A stretch of 64,000 bases of DNA from Pseudacidovorax intermedius (GTDB lineage Bacteria; Pseudomonadota; Gammaproteobacteria; Burkholderiales; Burkholderiaceae_C). Location of the stretch: positions 1 through 64,000 of the forward strand of contig NZ_LDSL01000009.1 in assembly GCF_001476815.1 (NCBI RefSeq). Direction: 5' to 3'. The translations under genes and the position numbers were made by a program. The stretch's first letter is position 1, and each line of letters starts with the position of its first letter. The notes beneath the pieces are model-generated. The model made no database searches and had not been told where the DNA came from. It worked only from the letters and a program-made list of their open reading frames with translations. Positions 16,388-25,364 of the stretch are shown piece by piece.

Positions 16388-17302
16388 TCACACCGGCGGC
16401 ATCGCCGACGCCACCGCCTGGATCTGCGCGCGCACCCAGGCGATGCCGGGGTCGGCGTCGCGCAGCCGGTGCCATTGCAGCACCTCCACCAGGCGCGGCG
16501 TCTCCATCGGCGGCGCCAGCACCTGCAGCGGCATGGCCTGCACGAACTGCTGCGCCAGCCGGGTCTGCAGGGTGGCGATGCGCGACGTGCCCAGGATGAA
16601 GCGCGGCATCAGCAGGAAGCTGTGGGCCACCACCTCGATGCGCCGGTCGCCACCGTGCTGGTGGGCGTACCACTGCTCGAACCAGGGGTTGTCGCCCTGC
16701 TCGTTCTGATAGACCACGTGGCCCAGGCTGCGGTAGAGCGCGGGGCTCAGGCCGGCCTGCAGCGCCGCGTTCTGCGCGCAGGCGATGACCTGGTAGGTGT
16801 CGTCGAACAGCGTCTGCTGCGGATGCTCGGCCAGGGCCAGGTGGGCCGGCGTCACCAGCAGGTCCACGCGGCCCTGGTCCAGGTCCTGCGCCATGCCGAC
16901 GTGCGTGGGCCGGACGTCGAAGCTCAGCCCGGGCGCGGCCGGCGCCATGCGGCGCAGGGCCTCGGCCAGCAGCACCTGCGTCACGTAGTCGGAGGCGATG
17001 ACGGTGAAATGCCGGCGCGCCGTGGCCGGGTCGAACTCGGGTTGTACGCCCAGGGCCGCATCCACCTGCAGGATGATGCGGCGCACCGGCTCGATCAGCG
17101 CCTCGGCGCGCGGCGTGAGCTGCAGCGTGCGGCCCACGGGCACCAGCAGCGCATCGCCGAAGTAGTCGCGCAGCCGCGCCAGCACGCCGCTCATGGCGGA
17201 CTGGCTCAGGTGCAGGCGCTCGGCAGCGCGGGTCACGTTGCGTTCGGCCAGCAGCGCGTCCAGGGCGGCGAGCAGGTTCAGGTCGATGCGTTGGTAGCGC
17301 AT
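16388..17302 (-). CDS. LysR-family transcriptional regulator (NodD/NahR-like)
   Basis: A 304-residue LysR regulator. The winged HTH is at residues 5-65 (IDLNLLAALDALLAERNVT, then RAAERLHLSQSAMSGVLARLR), followed by the linker FGDALLVPVGRTLQLTPRAE. The effector domain resembles the NodD/NahR/LinR group (FTVIASDYVTQVLL, DLLVTPAHLAL, WFEQWYAHQ). It is divergent from the SMP-30 gene, with a strong dyad between them (17342-17368), the usual arrangement for a regulator of the adjacent catabolic operon. Confidence 0.93.
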   Translation of the reverse strand: MRYQRIDLNLLAALDALLAERNVTRAAERLHLSQSAMSGVLARLRDYFGDALLVPVGRTLQLTPRAEALIEPVRRIILQVDAALGVQPEFDPATARRHFTVIASDYVTQVLLAEALRRMAPAAPGLSFDVRPTHVGMAQDLDQGRVDLLVTPAHLALAEHPQQTLFDDTYQVIACAQNAALQAGLSPALYRSLGHVVYQNEQGDNPWFEQWYAHQHGGDRRIEVVAHSFLLMPRFILGTSRIATLQTRLAQQFVQAMPLQVLAPPMETPRLVEVLQWHRLRDADPGIAWVRAQIQAVASAMPPV

Positions 17303-17341
17303 GCGGGTTGTCTCCGGGTGGGGCGCCGATCTTAAGCAGGC

Positions 17342-17368
17342 CCAGCCATCGCGCCAGCCGATGGCTGG
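17342..17368. promoter_or_regulatory. Perfect 10-bp dyad between divergent LysR and SMP-30 genes
   Basis: ccagccatcg (17342-17351) and cgatggctgg (17359-17368) form a perfect inverted repeat with a 7-base spacer. A second overlapping dyad (gccagcc-gat-ggctggc, 17353-17369) reuses the right arm. It lies 40 bases from the LysR start and 67 bases from the operon ATG, a typical place for a LysR recognition site. The binding is inferred from position and symmetry. Confidence 0.5.
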
Positions 17369-17434
17369 CATCCGGCGAATCGGTTGGTCACCGCGACGGT
17401 GCCGGCCCACACTTCGCCCCGCTCCGAGATTCCC

Positions 17435-18472
17435 ATGACACGAGACAACCCCCTGCGCGGCTGGCAGGTCGACCGCGCCGCCATCCGCCACGTCGGCCGC
17501 GACCTGCAGCGGCCCGAATGCATCCTGTGCCAGCGCGACGGCACCGTGTGGGCCGCCGACGCCCGCGGCGGCGCCATGCGCATCGCGCCCGACGGCACGC
17601 AGCAACTGGTGGCGCCCGCCGCGCCCACGGCCATGCCGGCCATCGACTTCGACCAGCGCTACGTGCGCAGCGAAGGCTCTCTGCCCAACGGCATGGCCTT
17701 CCTGGCCGACGGCGAGCTGCTGATCGCCAACTGGGGCACCGATGCCGTCGAAGTGATGGACCGCCAGGGCCGCATCCGCCGCCTGTTCGACCGCATCGAC
17801 GGCCAGCCGCTGGGCAAGGCCAACTTTCCGCTGCGCGACCGCCATGGCCGGCTGTACCTGACGGTGACCACCCGCATGCAGCCGTGGACCGACTCCATCA
17901 ACGCCCGCGCCACCGACGGCTACATCGCCCTGTTCGACCTGCAGGGCCACGCCCGCATCGTGGCCGACGGCTTCGAGGGCACCAACGAGATCCGCCTGGA
18001 CGACGCCGGCGAGTGGCTGTACGTGGTCGAGAGCAACGCGCGGCGCATCTCGCGCCTGCGCGTGCAGGCCGACGGCGCGCTGGGCGCGCGCGAGGTCTAC
18101 GGCCCGGCGCGCCTGCCCGGCTTTCCCGACGGCTTCGCCTTCGATGCCTTCGGCAACCTGTGGGTGACGCTGATCATGAGCGACCGGCTGGTCGCCATCA
18201 CGCCCGACGGCGAGTTGCTCACGCTGCTGGACGACGGCAATCCCGAGGCCACGCGCGCGCTCGATGCGCACTACGAGGCCCGCACGCTTACGCCCGAGAT
18301 CATGGCTGCCGCCCACGGCACGCTGGCACCCTGGATGGCCAGCCTGAGCTTCGGCGGCCCCGACCTGCGCACCGTCTACCTCGGCAGCCTGCGCGGCAGC
18401 ACCCTGCCCAGCTTCCGCGCGCCCGTCGCCGGCCAGCCGCCCATCCACTGGAACGAGGACTTTCCCGCGTGA
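17435..18472 (+). CDS. SMP-30/gluconolactonase/LRE-family beta-propeller lactonase
   Basis: A 345-residue six-bladed propeller protein, first gene of the LysR-linked operon. Family features: metal-binding Glu in RPECILCQRDG, repeated blade motifs (TVWAADARGG, GYIALFD, LWVTLIMSD), FEGTNEIRLDDAGEWLYVVES and FPDGFAFDAFGNLWV, where Asn and Asp metal ligands are expected. Members hydrolyse sugar lactones or related cyclic esters. An ATG at 17435 is preferred; an in-frame TTG at 17384 falls in the promoter region. The stop overlaps the GTG of the next gene. With FAH, cyclase and epimerase genes following, it probably opens a lactone intermediate. Confidence 0.9.
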   Translation: MTRDNPLRGWQVDRAAIRHVGRDLQRPECILCQRDGTVWAADARGGAMRIAPDGTQQLVAPAAPTAMPAIDFDQRYVRSEGSLPNGMAFLADGELLIANWGTDAVEVMDRQGRIRRLFDRIDGQPLGKANFPLRDRHGRLYLTVTTRMQPWTDSINARATDGYIALFDLQGHARIVADGFEGTNEIRLDDAGEWLYVVESNARRISRLRVQADGALGAREVYGPARLPGFPDGFAFDAFGNLWVTLIMSDRLVAITPDGELLTLLDDGNPEATRALDAHYEARTLTPEIMAAAHGTLAPWMASLSFGGPDLRTVYLGSLRGSTLPSFRAPVAGQPPIHWNEDFPA

Positions 18473-19458
18473 AACTCGCCACCCTCAAGAACGGCCGCAA
18501 GGACGGCCGCCTCGTCGTCGTCTCGCGCGACCTGCAGCATGCGGCCGATGCCGCCGCCATCGCGCCCACGCTGCTCGATGCGCTCGAGCGCTGGCACGCC
18601 GCCGAGGCGCCGCTGCTGGCCCTGTACGAGCGCCTGAACGCCGGCACGGCCGACGGCGCCTTCGCCTTCGACCCCGCCCAGGCCGCCGCGCCGCTGCCGC
18701 GCGCGCCCCAGTGGTGCGACGGCTCGGCCTTCCTCAACCACGGCCGGCTGATGGAGAAGGCCTTCGACATCGCGCCCATGCCCGATGCGGACCGCATTCC
18801 GCTGATGTACCAGGGCGGCTCCGACGACCTGCTCGGCCCGCACGACGACCTGCCGCTGCCCGACGAGGCGCACGGCATCGACTTCGAGGGCGAGTTCGGC
18901 GTGATCGTGGGCGAGGTGCCGCTGGGTTGCCCGGCCGCGCTGGCGCTGCGCCACGTGCGCCTGCTGGTGCAGATCAACGACGTCAGCCTGCGCGCCTTCG
19001 GCCCGCGCGAGATGCGCACCGGCTTCGGCTTCTTCCAGGCCAAGCCCTCGTCCAGCTTCGCACCGGTGGCCGTCACGCCCGACGAGATCGGCGAGGCCTG
19101 GCGCGATGGCCGCGTGCACCTCGACCTGACGGTGATGCGCGGCGACGAGCGCTTCGGCCATCCCAACGGCGGCGAGATGAGCTTCGGCTTCGACCAGCTG
19201 ATCGCGCATGCGGCCTTCACGCGTCGGCTGTCGGCCGGCACCATCGTGGGCTCCGGCACCGTGTCCAACGCGGGCGGCCAGCGTGGCTCGGCCTGCATCG
19301 CCGAGCGGCGCGCCATCGAGCTGATCGAGCACGGCGCCAGCCGCACGCCCTTCCTGCACTTCGGCGAACGCGTGCGCATGGAGGCGCAGTGGCAGGGTGC
19401 GCCCGTCTTCGGCGCCATCGACCAGCGCGTGGTGCAGGCCCTGCCGCCCACCGCCTGA
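18469..19458 (+). CDS. Fumarylacetoacetate hydrolase (FAH) family protein
   Basis: A 329-residue FAH-family protein with the metal-binding Glu-x-Glu in DFEGEFGVIVG and Asp in QINDVSLRAF, plus the family segments MRTGFGFFQAKPSSSFAPV and TIVGSGTVSNAG. The length and N-terminal half (LNHGRLMEKAF, PLMYQGGSDD) match the two-domain fumarylacetoacetase-like hydrolases that cleave C-C bonds of 2,4-dioxo acids. The start is a GTG overlapping the upstream stop. It is likely to cleave or dehydrate an acyl-pyruvate or keto-acid intermediate of the pathway. Confidence 0.9.
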   Translation: MKLATLKNGRKDGRLVVVSRDLQHAADAAAIAPTLLDALERWHAAEAPLLALYERLNAGTADGAFAFDPAQAAAPLPRAPQWCDGSAFLNHGRLMEKAFDIAPMPDADRIPLMYQGGSDDLLGPHDDLPLPDEAHGIDFEGEFGVIVGEVPLGCPAALALRHVRLLVQINDVSLRAFGPREMRTGFGFFQAKPSSSFAPVAVTPDEIGEAWRDGRVHLDLTVMRGDERFGHPNGGEMSFGFDQLIAHAAFTRRLSAGTIVGSGTVSNAGGQRGSACIAERRAIELIEHGASRTPFLHFGERVRMEAQWQGAPVFGAIDQRVVQALPPTA

Positions 19459-19472
19459 AGGAGCGCCGCGCC

Positions 19473-20258
19473 ATGCCCCGCTTCGTCGACCTGTCGATCT
19501 ACCTGGAGAACGACATACTCTCCGACCCGCCCCCGCTGGCGCCGAAGATCACCTACCAGACCCACCAGGACACGCTGCCCGAGTTCATGCAGCTGATCCC
19601 CGGCACGCGCGCCGAGGACTACCCCGAAGGCCAGGCCGCCGCCGCCGAATGGGTGACGCTGACCACCCACAGCGGCACGCACCTGGACGCGCCCTGGCAT
19701 TTCCATGCCACGCAGGACGCCAAGGCCGGCGGCGCGCGGCCGTCGATGACCATCGACCAGATTCCGCTGGACTGGTGCTTCCGCCCCGGCGTGAAGCTGG
19801 ACTTCCGCCACCTGCCCGACGGCCACGTGGTGAGCGCGGCCGAGGTGGAGGCCGAACTGGCCCGCATCGGCCACGTGCTGCGGCCGATGGACATCGTGGT
19901 GGTCAACACCCGCGCCGGCAGCCGCTACGGCCAGCCGGACTACGTCAACACCGGCTGCGGCATGGGCTACGAGGCCACCATGTACCTGCTGGAGCGCGGC
20001 GTGCGCCTGACCGGCACCGACGCCTGGAGCTGGGACGCGCCCTTCTCGTACACCGCGCAGCGCATCGCCGAGACCGGCGACACCGCGCTGATCTGGGAAG
20101 GCCACAAGGCCGGCCGCGACATCGGCTACTGCCACCTGGAGAAGCTGCACAACCTGGAGTCGCTGCCGGGCCATGGCTTCACCATTTGCTGCTTCCCGCA
20201 CAAGATCCGTGGCGCCTCGGCCGGCTGGACGCGGGCCGTGGCCATCTTCGAGGACTGA
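19473..20258 (+). CDS. Cyclase-family (kynurenine formamidase-like) metal hydrolase
   Basis: A 261-residue member of the cyclase/KynB-like superfamily. The metal-binding signature HSGTHLDAPWHF (H-x-G-T-H-x-D) is clear at about residue 67, and a later Glu/His region (WEGHKAGRD, YCHLEKLHN) completes the site. AGGAG precedes the ATG. Members hydrolyse formamides, lactones or isatin. Here it follows FAH and SMP-30 genes, so a second ring- or amide-opening step is likely; kynurenine itself is not implied, because no tryptophan-pathway genes are nearby. Confidence 0.9.
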   Translation: MPRFVDLSIYLENDILSDPPPLAPKITYQTHQDTLPEFMQLIPGTRAEDYPEGQAAAAEWVTLTTHSGTHLDAPWHFHATQDAKAGGARPSMTIDQIPLDWCFRPGVKLDFRHLPDGHVVSAAEVEAELARIGHVLRPMDIVVVNTRAGSRYGQPDYVNTGCGMGYEATMYLLERGVRLTGTDAWSWDAPFSYTAQRIAETGDTALIWEGHKAGRDIGYCHLEKLHNLESLPGHGFTICCFPHKIRGASAGWTRAVAIFED

Positions 20259-20260
20259 GC

Positions 20261-21226
20261 GTGAAAGTGCTCGTGACCGGCGCCGGTGGCTTCATCGGTG
20301 CGCATGTGCTCGCGCTGCTGCAACGGCAGGGGCAGGTGGGCGGCCGGCGCATCGCCGTGCTGGCCGCGGCCGACCAGCGGCTGGGCGCGCTGCCGGCCGG
20401 CGTGGTCGCGCTCGAAGGTGACCTGGGCAGCGCTGACGTGCTGACGCGCATCGCGGCCCTGGCGCCCGACGTGTGCTTCCACCTCGCAGCCGTGCCGGGC
20501 GGTGCGGCCGAGGCCGACCCGGCCCTGAGCCGGCGCGTCAACCTCGACGCCACGCTGGACCTGTTCGACACGCTGGCCGACGCCTGCACTGGCAGTGCGC
20601 CGCCCGTGGTGGTCTATGCCAGCACCATCGCCGTCTACGGCAGCGCGCTGCCGGCGGTGGTGACGCCGCACACACCGCTGCGCCCGCCGCTGGTCTACGG
20701 CGCCCACAAGCTCGCCTGCGAGGTGCTGCTGGCCGACCTGTCGCGCCGCGGCCGGCTCGACGGCCGCTCGCTGCGCCTGCCCGGCATCGTGGCCCGGCCC
20801 CGCGCGCCCTCGGGCCTGGTGTCGGCCTTCATGAGCGAACTGCTGCATGCGCTGGCGGCCGGCGAGCCGGTCACGCTGCCCGTGGGGCCGCAGGCCACCG
20901 CGTGGTGGATGTCGGCCCGCCGCTGCGCCTGGAACCTGGTGCATGCCGCCACCCTGCCCGTCGGCGACGACCCGGCCCGCGCCTGGCCGCTGCCGGTGCT
21001 GCGCCTGTCGATGGACGAGGTGGTGCAGGCCCTGTCGGCCGAGTTCGGCGTGGACGGCCCGGCCCTGGTCCGCCATGCGCCGCAGCCCGACGTGGAGGCC
21101 GTGTTCGGCCGCTATCCGCCGCTGGACGACCGCATTTCGCGTGCCCTGGGCCTGCGCGACGACGGCGATGCGCGGGCGCTGGTGCGCCGGGCGCTCACGC
21201 CGGCCGGCGACCCCGACGAGTTTTGA
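20261..21226 (+). CDS. NAD-dependent epimerase/dehydratase, DenD-like
   Basis: A 321-residue extended short-chain dehydrogenase. NAD-binding VLVTGAGGFIGAH at the N-terminus, HLAAVPGGAAEADP, the active-site Ser in VYASTIAVYG and the YxxxK in VYGAHK are present. The long C-terminal half and the segment ARPRAPSGLVSAFMSE resemble D-erythronate dehydrogenase (DenD) and its relatives, as recalled. The start is GTG at 20261, two bases after the cyclase stop. It probably oxidises a hydroxy acid of the pathway. Confidence 0.88.
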   Translation: MKVLVTGAGGFIGAHVLALLQRQGQVGGRRIAVLAAADQRLGALPAGVVALEGDLGSADVLTRIAALAPDVCFHLAAVPGGAAEADPALSRRVNLDATLDLFDTLADACTGSAPPVVVYASTIAVYGSALPAVVTPHTPLRPPLVYGAHKLACEVLLADLSRRGRLDGRSLRLPGIVARPRAPSGLVSAFMSELLHALAAGEPVTLPVGPQATAWWMSARRCAWNLVHAATLPVGDDPARAWPLPVLRLSMDEVVQALSAEFGVDGPALVRHAPQPDVEAVFGRYPPLDDRISRALGLRDDGDARALVRRALTPAGDPDEF

Positions 21227-21254
21227 TCCCATCCCATTCAGGAGACCTGCTTCG

Positions 21255-22274
21255 ATGACCGATTCCGCTTCGCCCTTCGCCCGCCCCACCCGCCGCACGC
21301 TGCTGCGCGGTGCCGCCGCCCTGGCCGCCGCGCCGCTGGGCCTGGCCGGCACCGCTGCCCGTGCCCAGGCCGGCTTCCCTTCGCGGCCCATAACCTGGGT
21401 GGTGCCCTACCCGGCCGGCGGCTTCGGCGATGCGCTGTCGCGCATGCTGGCGCAGAAGCTCTCCGCCAGCCTGGGCCAGCCGGTGGTCATCGACAACCGG
21501 CCCGGCGCCGGCGGCCAGATCGGCGCCAACTTCGTCAAGCAGCAGCCGGCCGACGGCCACACGCTGTTCTACGGCGACCTGGGCCCCTTCTCGATGAATG
21601 AGGGCCTGTATCCCAAGCTGAGCTACGACACGCTCAAGGACTTCATGCCGCTCACGCGGCTGCTGGTCTCGCCCACTGTGCTGCTGGTGCCGGCGTCGAG
21701 CCCGTTCCAGACCTTCCAGGATTTCGTCAAGGCCGCGCAGGCGGGCGGCAAGGGCCTGAACTACGGCTCCTACGGCATGGGCAGCCAGCCGCACATCTGG
21801 ATGGAGATGCTGCGCGGCCAGATCAAGGGCAACCTCACGCACGTGGCCTACAAGGGCGGCGCCCCCGCCGTGCAGGACCTGATGGCCGGCCACATCGACG
21901 CCCTGCTGGACGTGGCCCCCAGCGCGATCCCGCTGGTGCGCGAGAACAAGGCCCGCGCGCTGGCCGTGGTGGGCAGCGACAAGCGCCTGCCGCAGCTGCC
22001 GAAGGTGCCCACCATCGCCGAGCTGGGCATGCCCGCGCTCAACATCCCCGGCTGGACCGGCATGGTGGTGCGCGCCGGCACGCCCGAGCCCATCGCCAAC
22101 CGCCTGCACGACGAGCTGGTCAAGGCCGTGACGGCGCCCGACGTGGTGCAGCGCTACACCGACCTGGGCCTGATCGTGGCGCCCAGCTCGCGCGCCGAGT
22201 TTGCCGACCTCATCCGCACCGAGACCGCGCGCTGGGGCCAGGTGATCCATCAGGTGGGGGTCAAGCTTGAGTGA
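21255..22274 (+). CDS. Bug/TctC-family substrate-binding protein
   Basis: A 339-residue Bug receptor with a twin-arginine-like N-terminus (PTRRTLLRGAAALAAAPLG) ending in ARAQA. Core motifs: FPSRPITWVVPYPAGGFGDALSR, GQPVVIDNRPGAGG, HVAYKGGAPAVQDLMAG and a C-terminal PEPIANRLHDELVKA. It is co-transcribed with the catabolic genes and its end overlaps the SDR start by 8 bases, so it should capture the pathway substrate in the periplasm. No matching TctA/TctB permease genes are in the window. Confidence 0.93.
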   Translation: MTDSASPFARPTRRTLLRGAAALAAAPLGLAGTAARAQAGFPSRPITWVVPYPAGGFGDALSRMLAQKLSASLGQPVVIDNRPGAGGQIGANFVKQQPADGHTLFYGDLGPFSMNEGLYPKLSYDTLKDFMPLTRLLVSPTVLLVPASSPFQTFQDFVKAAQAGGKGLNYGSYGMGSQPHIWMEMLRGQIKGNLTHVAYKGGAPAVQDLMAGHIDALLDVAPSAIPLVRENKARALAVVGSDKRLPQLPKVPTIAELGMPALNIPGWTGMVVRAGTPEPIANRLHDELVKAVTAPDVVQRYTDLGLIVAPSSRAEFADLIRTETARWGQVIHQVGVKLE

Positions 22275-23058
22275 CGCGCCGTCGGCACCGGGCCTGTTCG
22301 CGCTGGACGGGCAGGTGGCCCTGGTCACCGGCGCGGCCGGCGGGCTGGGCCGGGCCATCGCGCTCGCCTATGCGCAGCATGGCGCGCGGCTGGTGCTGTC
22401 GGACCGCGCGGGCGACGGCCTGCGCGAGATCGCGGCGCAATGCGCATCGCTCGGTACCAACGTGCACACCGTCGCGGCCGACCTGGCCGAGCCCGCGCAG
22501 GTGCAGGCCCTGGCCGAACAGGCGCAGGCCGCCTTCGGCCGCATCGACCTGCTCGTCTGCAATGCCGGCATGCAGGGGCCTGCCGGGCCGCTGCTGGCCG
22601 TGCAGGCGGAGGACTGGGCGCGTGTGTTCCAGGTCAACCTGGCCAGCGCCCACGCCCTGTGCGCGGCGCTGGTGCCGGCCATGGGCGCACGCCGCCACGG
22701 CCGCGTGGTCCTGATGGCCAGCATCGCCGCGCTGCGCGGCAACGGCGCCATCGGACTCTACGGCCTGAGCAAGGCCGCGCTGGCGCAGATGGCGCGCAAC
22801 CTGGCGGCGGAATGGGGCCCGCGCGGCGTGTGCGTCAACGCCATCGCGCCGGGCCTGGTCCGCACGCCGCTGGCCGACGGGCTGATCGCCGATGCCGCCT
22901 TCATGGCGCGCCGGCTGGCCGCCACGCCGCTGCGCCGCGTGGGCGAGCCGCACGAGGTGGCGGGCGTGGCCGTGATGCTCGCCTCGGCCGCCGGCGGCTT
23001 CATCACCGGGCAGACGCTGGTGGTGGACGGCGGCACCCTCATCTCGGACGGCAGCTGA
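22267..23058 (+). CDS. Short-chain dehydrogenase/reductase (SDR)
   Basis: A classical SDR of about 263 residues: cofactor motif VTGAAGGLGRA, NAG in LLVCNAGMQG, catalytic Ser in MASIAAL, YxxxK in YGLSK and a C-terminal GGFITGQTLVVDGG. The only start in frame near the upstream gene is a TTG at 22267 that overlaps the Bug stop by 8 bases and follows GTGGGGG. An Asp after the second strand (LVLSDRAG) suggests NAD rather than NADP. It probably oxidises or reduces a hydroxy/keto intermediate of the surrounding pathway. Confidence 0.9.
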   Translation: MSDAPSAPGLFALDGQVALVTGAAGGLGRAIALAYAQHGARLVLSDRAGDGLREIAAQCASLGTNVHTVAADLAEPAQVQALAEQAQAAFGRIDLLVCNAGMQGPAGPLLAVQAEDWARVFQVNLASAHALCAALVPAMGARRHGRVVLMASIAALRGNGAIGLYGLSKAALAQMARNLAAEWGPRGVCVNAIAPGLVRTPLADGLIADAAFMARRLAATPLRRVGEPHEVAGVAVMLASAAGGFITGQTLVVDGGTLISDGS

Positions 23059-23112
23059 GCGGCGGCCGCCACCCATTGCAAACGCGTTCGACGGCCAGGA
23101 GACACAACCACC

Positions 23113-24282
23113 ATGTTCAAGTACTTCCCCACCCACTACGCCTGGAACCTGTCGGTCGACCTTGCCATCGAGATGGGCGCGCGCATCGGCGAGATCGAGG
23201 CCATGTGCGCGCCGCTGCAGGAGGCGGCGCGCCAGCCGGATGCGGCGGCGTCGCTGGCCTTCCGCCAAAGCTGGGAGCGCATGGCCGACCAGCTGTGCGA
23301 ACTGGCCGCCGAGGACGAGGCGCGCGGCCGCCTGATCTCCGCCGGCGACAAGCTGGGCCGCGCCGCCACCTACCTCATCACGGCCGAGCGGCTGCAGGCC
23401 CACGGCGCGCCGGGCCGGGCGGCGCTGTACCGGCGCTTTCTGGACACCTTCGAGCGCGGCATTGCGCTGGCCGGCGAGAACTGCGAGCGGGTGGAGATTC
23501 CCTACGAGGGCGGCGTGCTGGCCGGCCTGTACGTGCGCGCGCAGGGCGTGCAGGGGCCCGCGCCGCTGCTGCTGCAACTCAACGGCCTGGATTCGACCAA
23601 GGAGATGAAGTACCGCGTCGGCTTGCCGCACTGGCTCGCGCAGCGCGGCGTGTCGTCGCTGGTGCTCGACCAGCCCGGCACCGGCGAGGCGCTGCGGCTG
23701 CACGGCATGACGGCCCGCTTCGATGCCGAGCACTGGGCGAGCCGCGTGGTCGACTGGCTGCAGGCCCGCGACGACGTCGACCCGCGGCGCATCGGCTGCG
23801 AGGGCGTCTCGCTGGGCGGCTACTACTGCCCGCGCGCCGTGGCCTTCGAGCCGCGCTTCGCCTGCGGCGTGGTCTGGGGCGCCAACCACGACTGGCGCGA
23901 CGTGCAGAAGCGCCGGCTGGAGAAGGAAGGCAGCTTTCCCGTGCCGCACTACTGGGAGCACGTGCGCTGGGTCTGGGGCGCGAAGGACATGGACGACTTC
24001 CTGCGCATCGCCGAGCAGGTGCACCTGGACGGCGTGGTCGAGAAGATCCGCGTGCCCTTCCTGGTCACGCACGGGAAGAAGGATTCGCAGATCCCGCTCA
24101 AGTGGGCCGAGCGCACCTACGACCAGCTGGTCAATAGCCCCAAGCGCGAACTCAAGGTCTTCACCGACCGCGAAGGCGGCGCCCAGCATTCCAGCTTCGA
24201 CAACTCGGCCAATGCCGGCGCCTACATCGCCGACTGGGTGGCCGAGACGCTGGGCGGGCGCACCGCCGTGGCCCAGCGCTGA
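23113..24282 (+). CDS. Alpha/beta hydrolase of the C-C hydrolase type (dihydroxypseudooxynicotine hydrolase-like)
   Basis: A 389-residue hydrolase. The N-terminal 140 residues are helical and lack a hydrolase motif, as in 2,6-dihydroxypseudooxynicotine hydrolase and FrsA/DUF1100 relatives. The catalytic domain follows, with LLLQLNGLDSTKEMK (oxyanion region), nucleophile in CEGVSLGGYY (Ser), acid in FLVTHGKKDSQIP (Asp) and a His in GGAQHSSFDNS. CCAGGAG lies upstream of the ATG. The family cleaves C-C bonds of 1,3-diketone-like products or acts as an esterase; its substrate is unknown but its place beside FAH and SDR genes supports a ring-cleavage pathway. Confidence 0.85.
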   Translation: MFKYFPTHYAWNLSVDLAIEMGARIGEIEAMCAPLQEAARQPDAAASLAFRQSWERMADQLCELAAEDEARGRLISAGDKLGRAATYLITAERLQAHGAPGRAALYRRFLDTFERGIALAGENCERVEIPYEGGVLAGLYVRAQGVQGPAPLLLQLNGLDSTKEMKYRVGLPHWLAQRGVSSLVLDQPGTGEALRLHGMTARFDAEHWASRVVDWLQARDDVDPRRIGCEGVSLGGYYCPRAVAFEPRFACGVVWGANHDWRDVQKRRLEKEGSFPVPHYWEHVRWVWGAKDMDDFLRIAEQVHLDGVVEKIRVPFLVTHGKKDSQIPLKWAERTYDQLVNSPKRELKVFTDREGGAQHSSFDNSANAGAYIADWVAETLGGRTAVAQR

Positions 24283-24311
24283 ACGAAGAACAGACAAGGA
24301 GACACACCCCC

Positions 24312-25313
24312 ATGACCACCCGCCGCCGCTTTCTGGCCGGCCTGGCCCCGCTCGGGCTGCCGGCCGCGCTGACCGCGCCCTTCGCCGCCACGACCGCCCG
24401 CGCCGCCGAGGACGACCGGTACCCGAGCCGCCCCATCAAGCTCGTGGTGCCCCAGCCGCCGGGCGGCCCGTCGGACATCGTGGCGCGCTTCCTGGCCGAG
24501 AGCATGCGCGCCAGCCTGGGCCAGCCGCTGGTGATCGACAACCGCCCCGGCGCCGCCGGCCTGATCGGCACCGCCGCCGCGGCCGCTGCGCCGGCCGATG
24601 GCTACACGGTGCTGGTCACCTCGCGCTCCAACCACATCCTTGCGCCGCTGGTGCAGCAGGGCGCCACGGTGCAGCCGGTGCGCGAACTGCAGCCTGTGGG
24701 CCTGGCGCTGCGCGCGGTCGGCATCCTGGCCACGCCCGCGCGCGCGCCCTGGCGCACGCTGCCCGAGCTGGTGGCCGCCGCCAAGGCCCAGCTGGGCAAG
24801 CTCTTCTATGGCAGCGCCGGCATCGGCGCCACCAACCACATCGCGCTGGAGCAGTTCAAGACGCTGGCGGGCATCGAGCTGGTGCACGTGCCCTACAAGG
24901 GCTCCGGCCCGCTCATCACCGGCCTGATGGCGGGCGAGGTGCAGCTGGCGCTGCTGGATTTCTCCTCGGCCCAGCCGGCGCTCAAGGGCGGCAGCATCCG
25001 GCCGCTGGCGCAGACCGGACTGCGGCGGCTGACGTCGATGCCCGAGGTGCCCACGCTCACCGAGTGCGGCTATCCGCGCTTCGACGCGTCGTTCTGGATC
25101 GGCCTGGCCGTGCCCCAGGGCACGCCCGCGGCAGTGGTCGCGCGGCTGTCGAAGGCGCTGGACACCGCCCTGGCCGACACGCAGATGAAGGCCCGCGCCC
25201 AGGTCAACGGCTGGGAACTGGCCGGCGGCGGCCCCGCGCCCTTCGAGGCGCTGATCCGCCAGGACACGGCCGACTTTCCGCCGCTGGTGAAGCGGCTGGA
25301 CCTCAAGGCCTGA
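24312..25313 (+). CDS. Bug/TctC-family substrate-binding protein
   Basis: A 333-residue Bug receptor with a TAT-like leader (TTRRRFLAGLAPLG, cleavage near ARAAE). Motifs: YPSRPIKLVVPQPPGGPSDIVAR, GQPLVIDNRPGAAGLIG and HVPYKGSGPLITGLMAG. CAAGGAG precedes the ATG. It is the second Bug gene of this operon, separated from the third (25365) by a perfect palindrome. Its sequence differs clearly from the other five, so it is not a recent duplicate. Confidence 0.93.
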   Translation: MTTRRRFLAGLAPLGLPAALTAPFAATTARAAEDDRYPSRPIKLVVPQPPGGPSDIVARFLAESMRASLGQPLVIDNRPGAAGLIGTAAAAAAPADGYTVLVTSRSNHILAPLVQQGATVQPVRELQPVGLALRAVGILATPARAPWRTLPELVAAAKAQLGKLFYGSAGIGATNHIALEQFKTLAGIELVHVPYKGSGPLITGLMAGEVQLALLDFSSAQPALKGGSIRPLAQTGLRRLTSMPEVPTLTECGYPRFDASFWIGLAVPQGTPAAVVARLSKALDTALADTQMKARAQVNGWELAGGGPAPFEALIRQDTADFPPLVKRLDLKA

Positions 25314-25315
25314 GG

Positions 25316-25333
25316 GCCGGGCCGCGGCCCGGC
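25316..25333. terminator. 18-bp perfect palindrome between two Bug genes
   Basis: gccgggccgcggcccggc at 25316-25333 is a perfect palindrome starting three bases after the stop codon of the upstream Bug gene. It can form a 7-bp GC hairpin with a 4-base loop, and it is followed by a pyrimidine-rich atcctcttcattcc. It may terminate transcription, attenuate it, or stabilise the upstream mRNA end. Confidence 0.45.
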
Positions 25334-25364
25334 ATCCTCTTCATTCCATCACCGAGACAACCCC

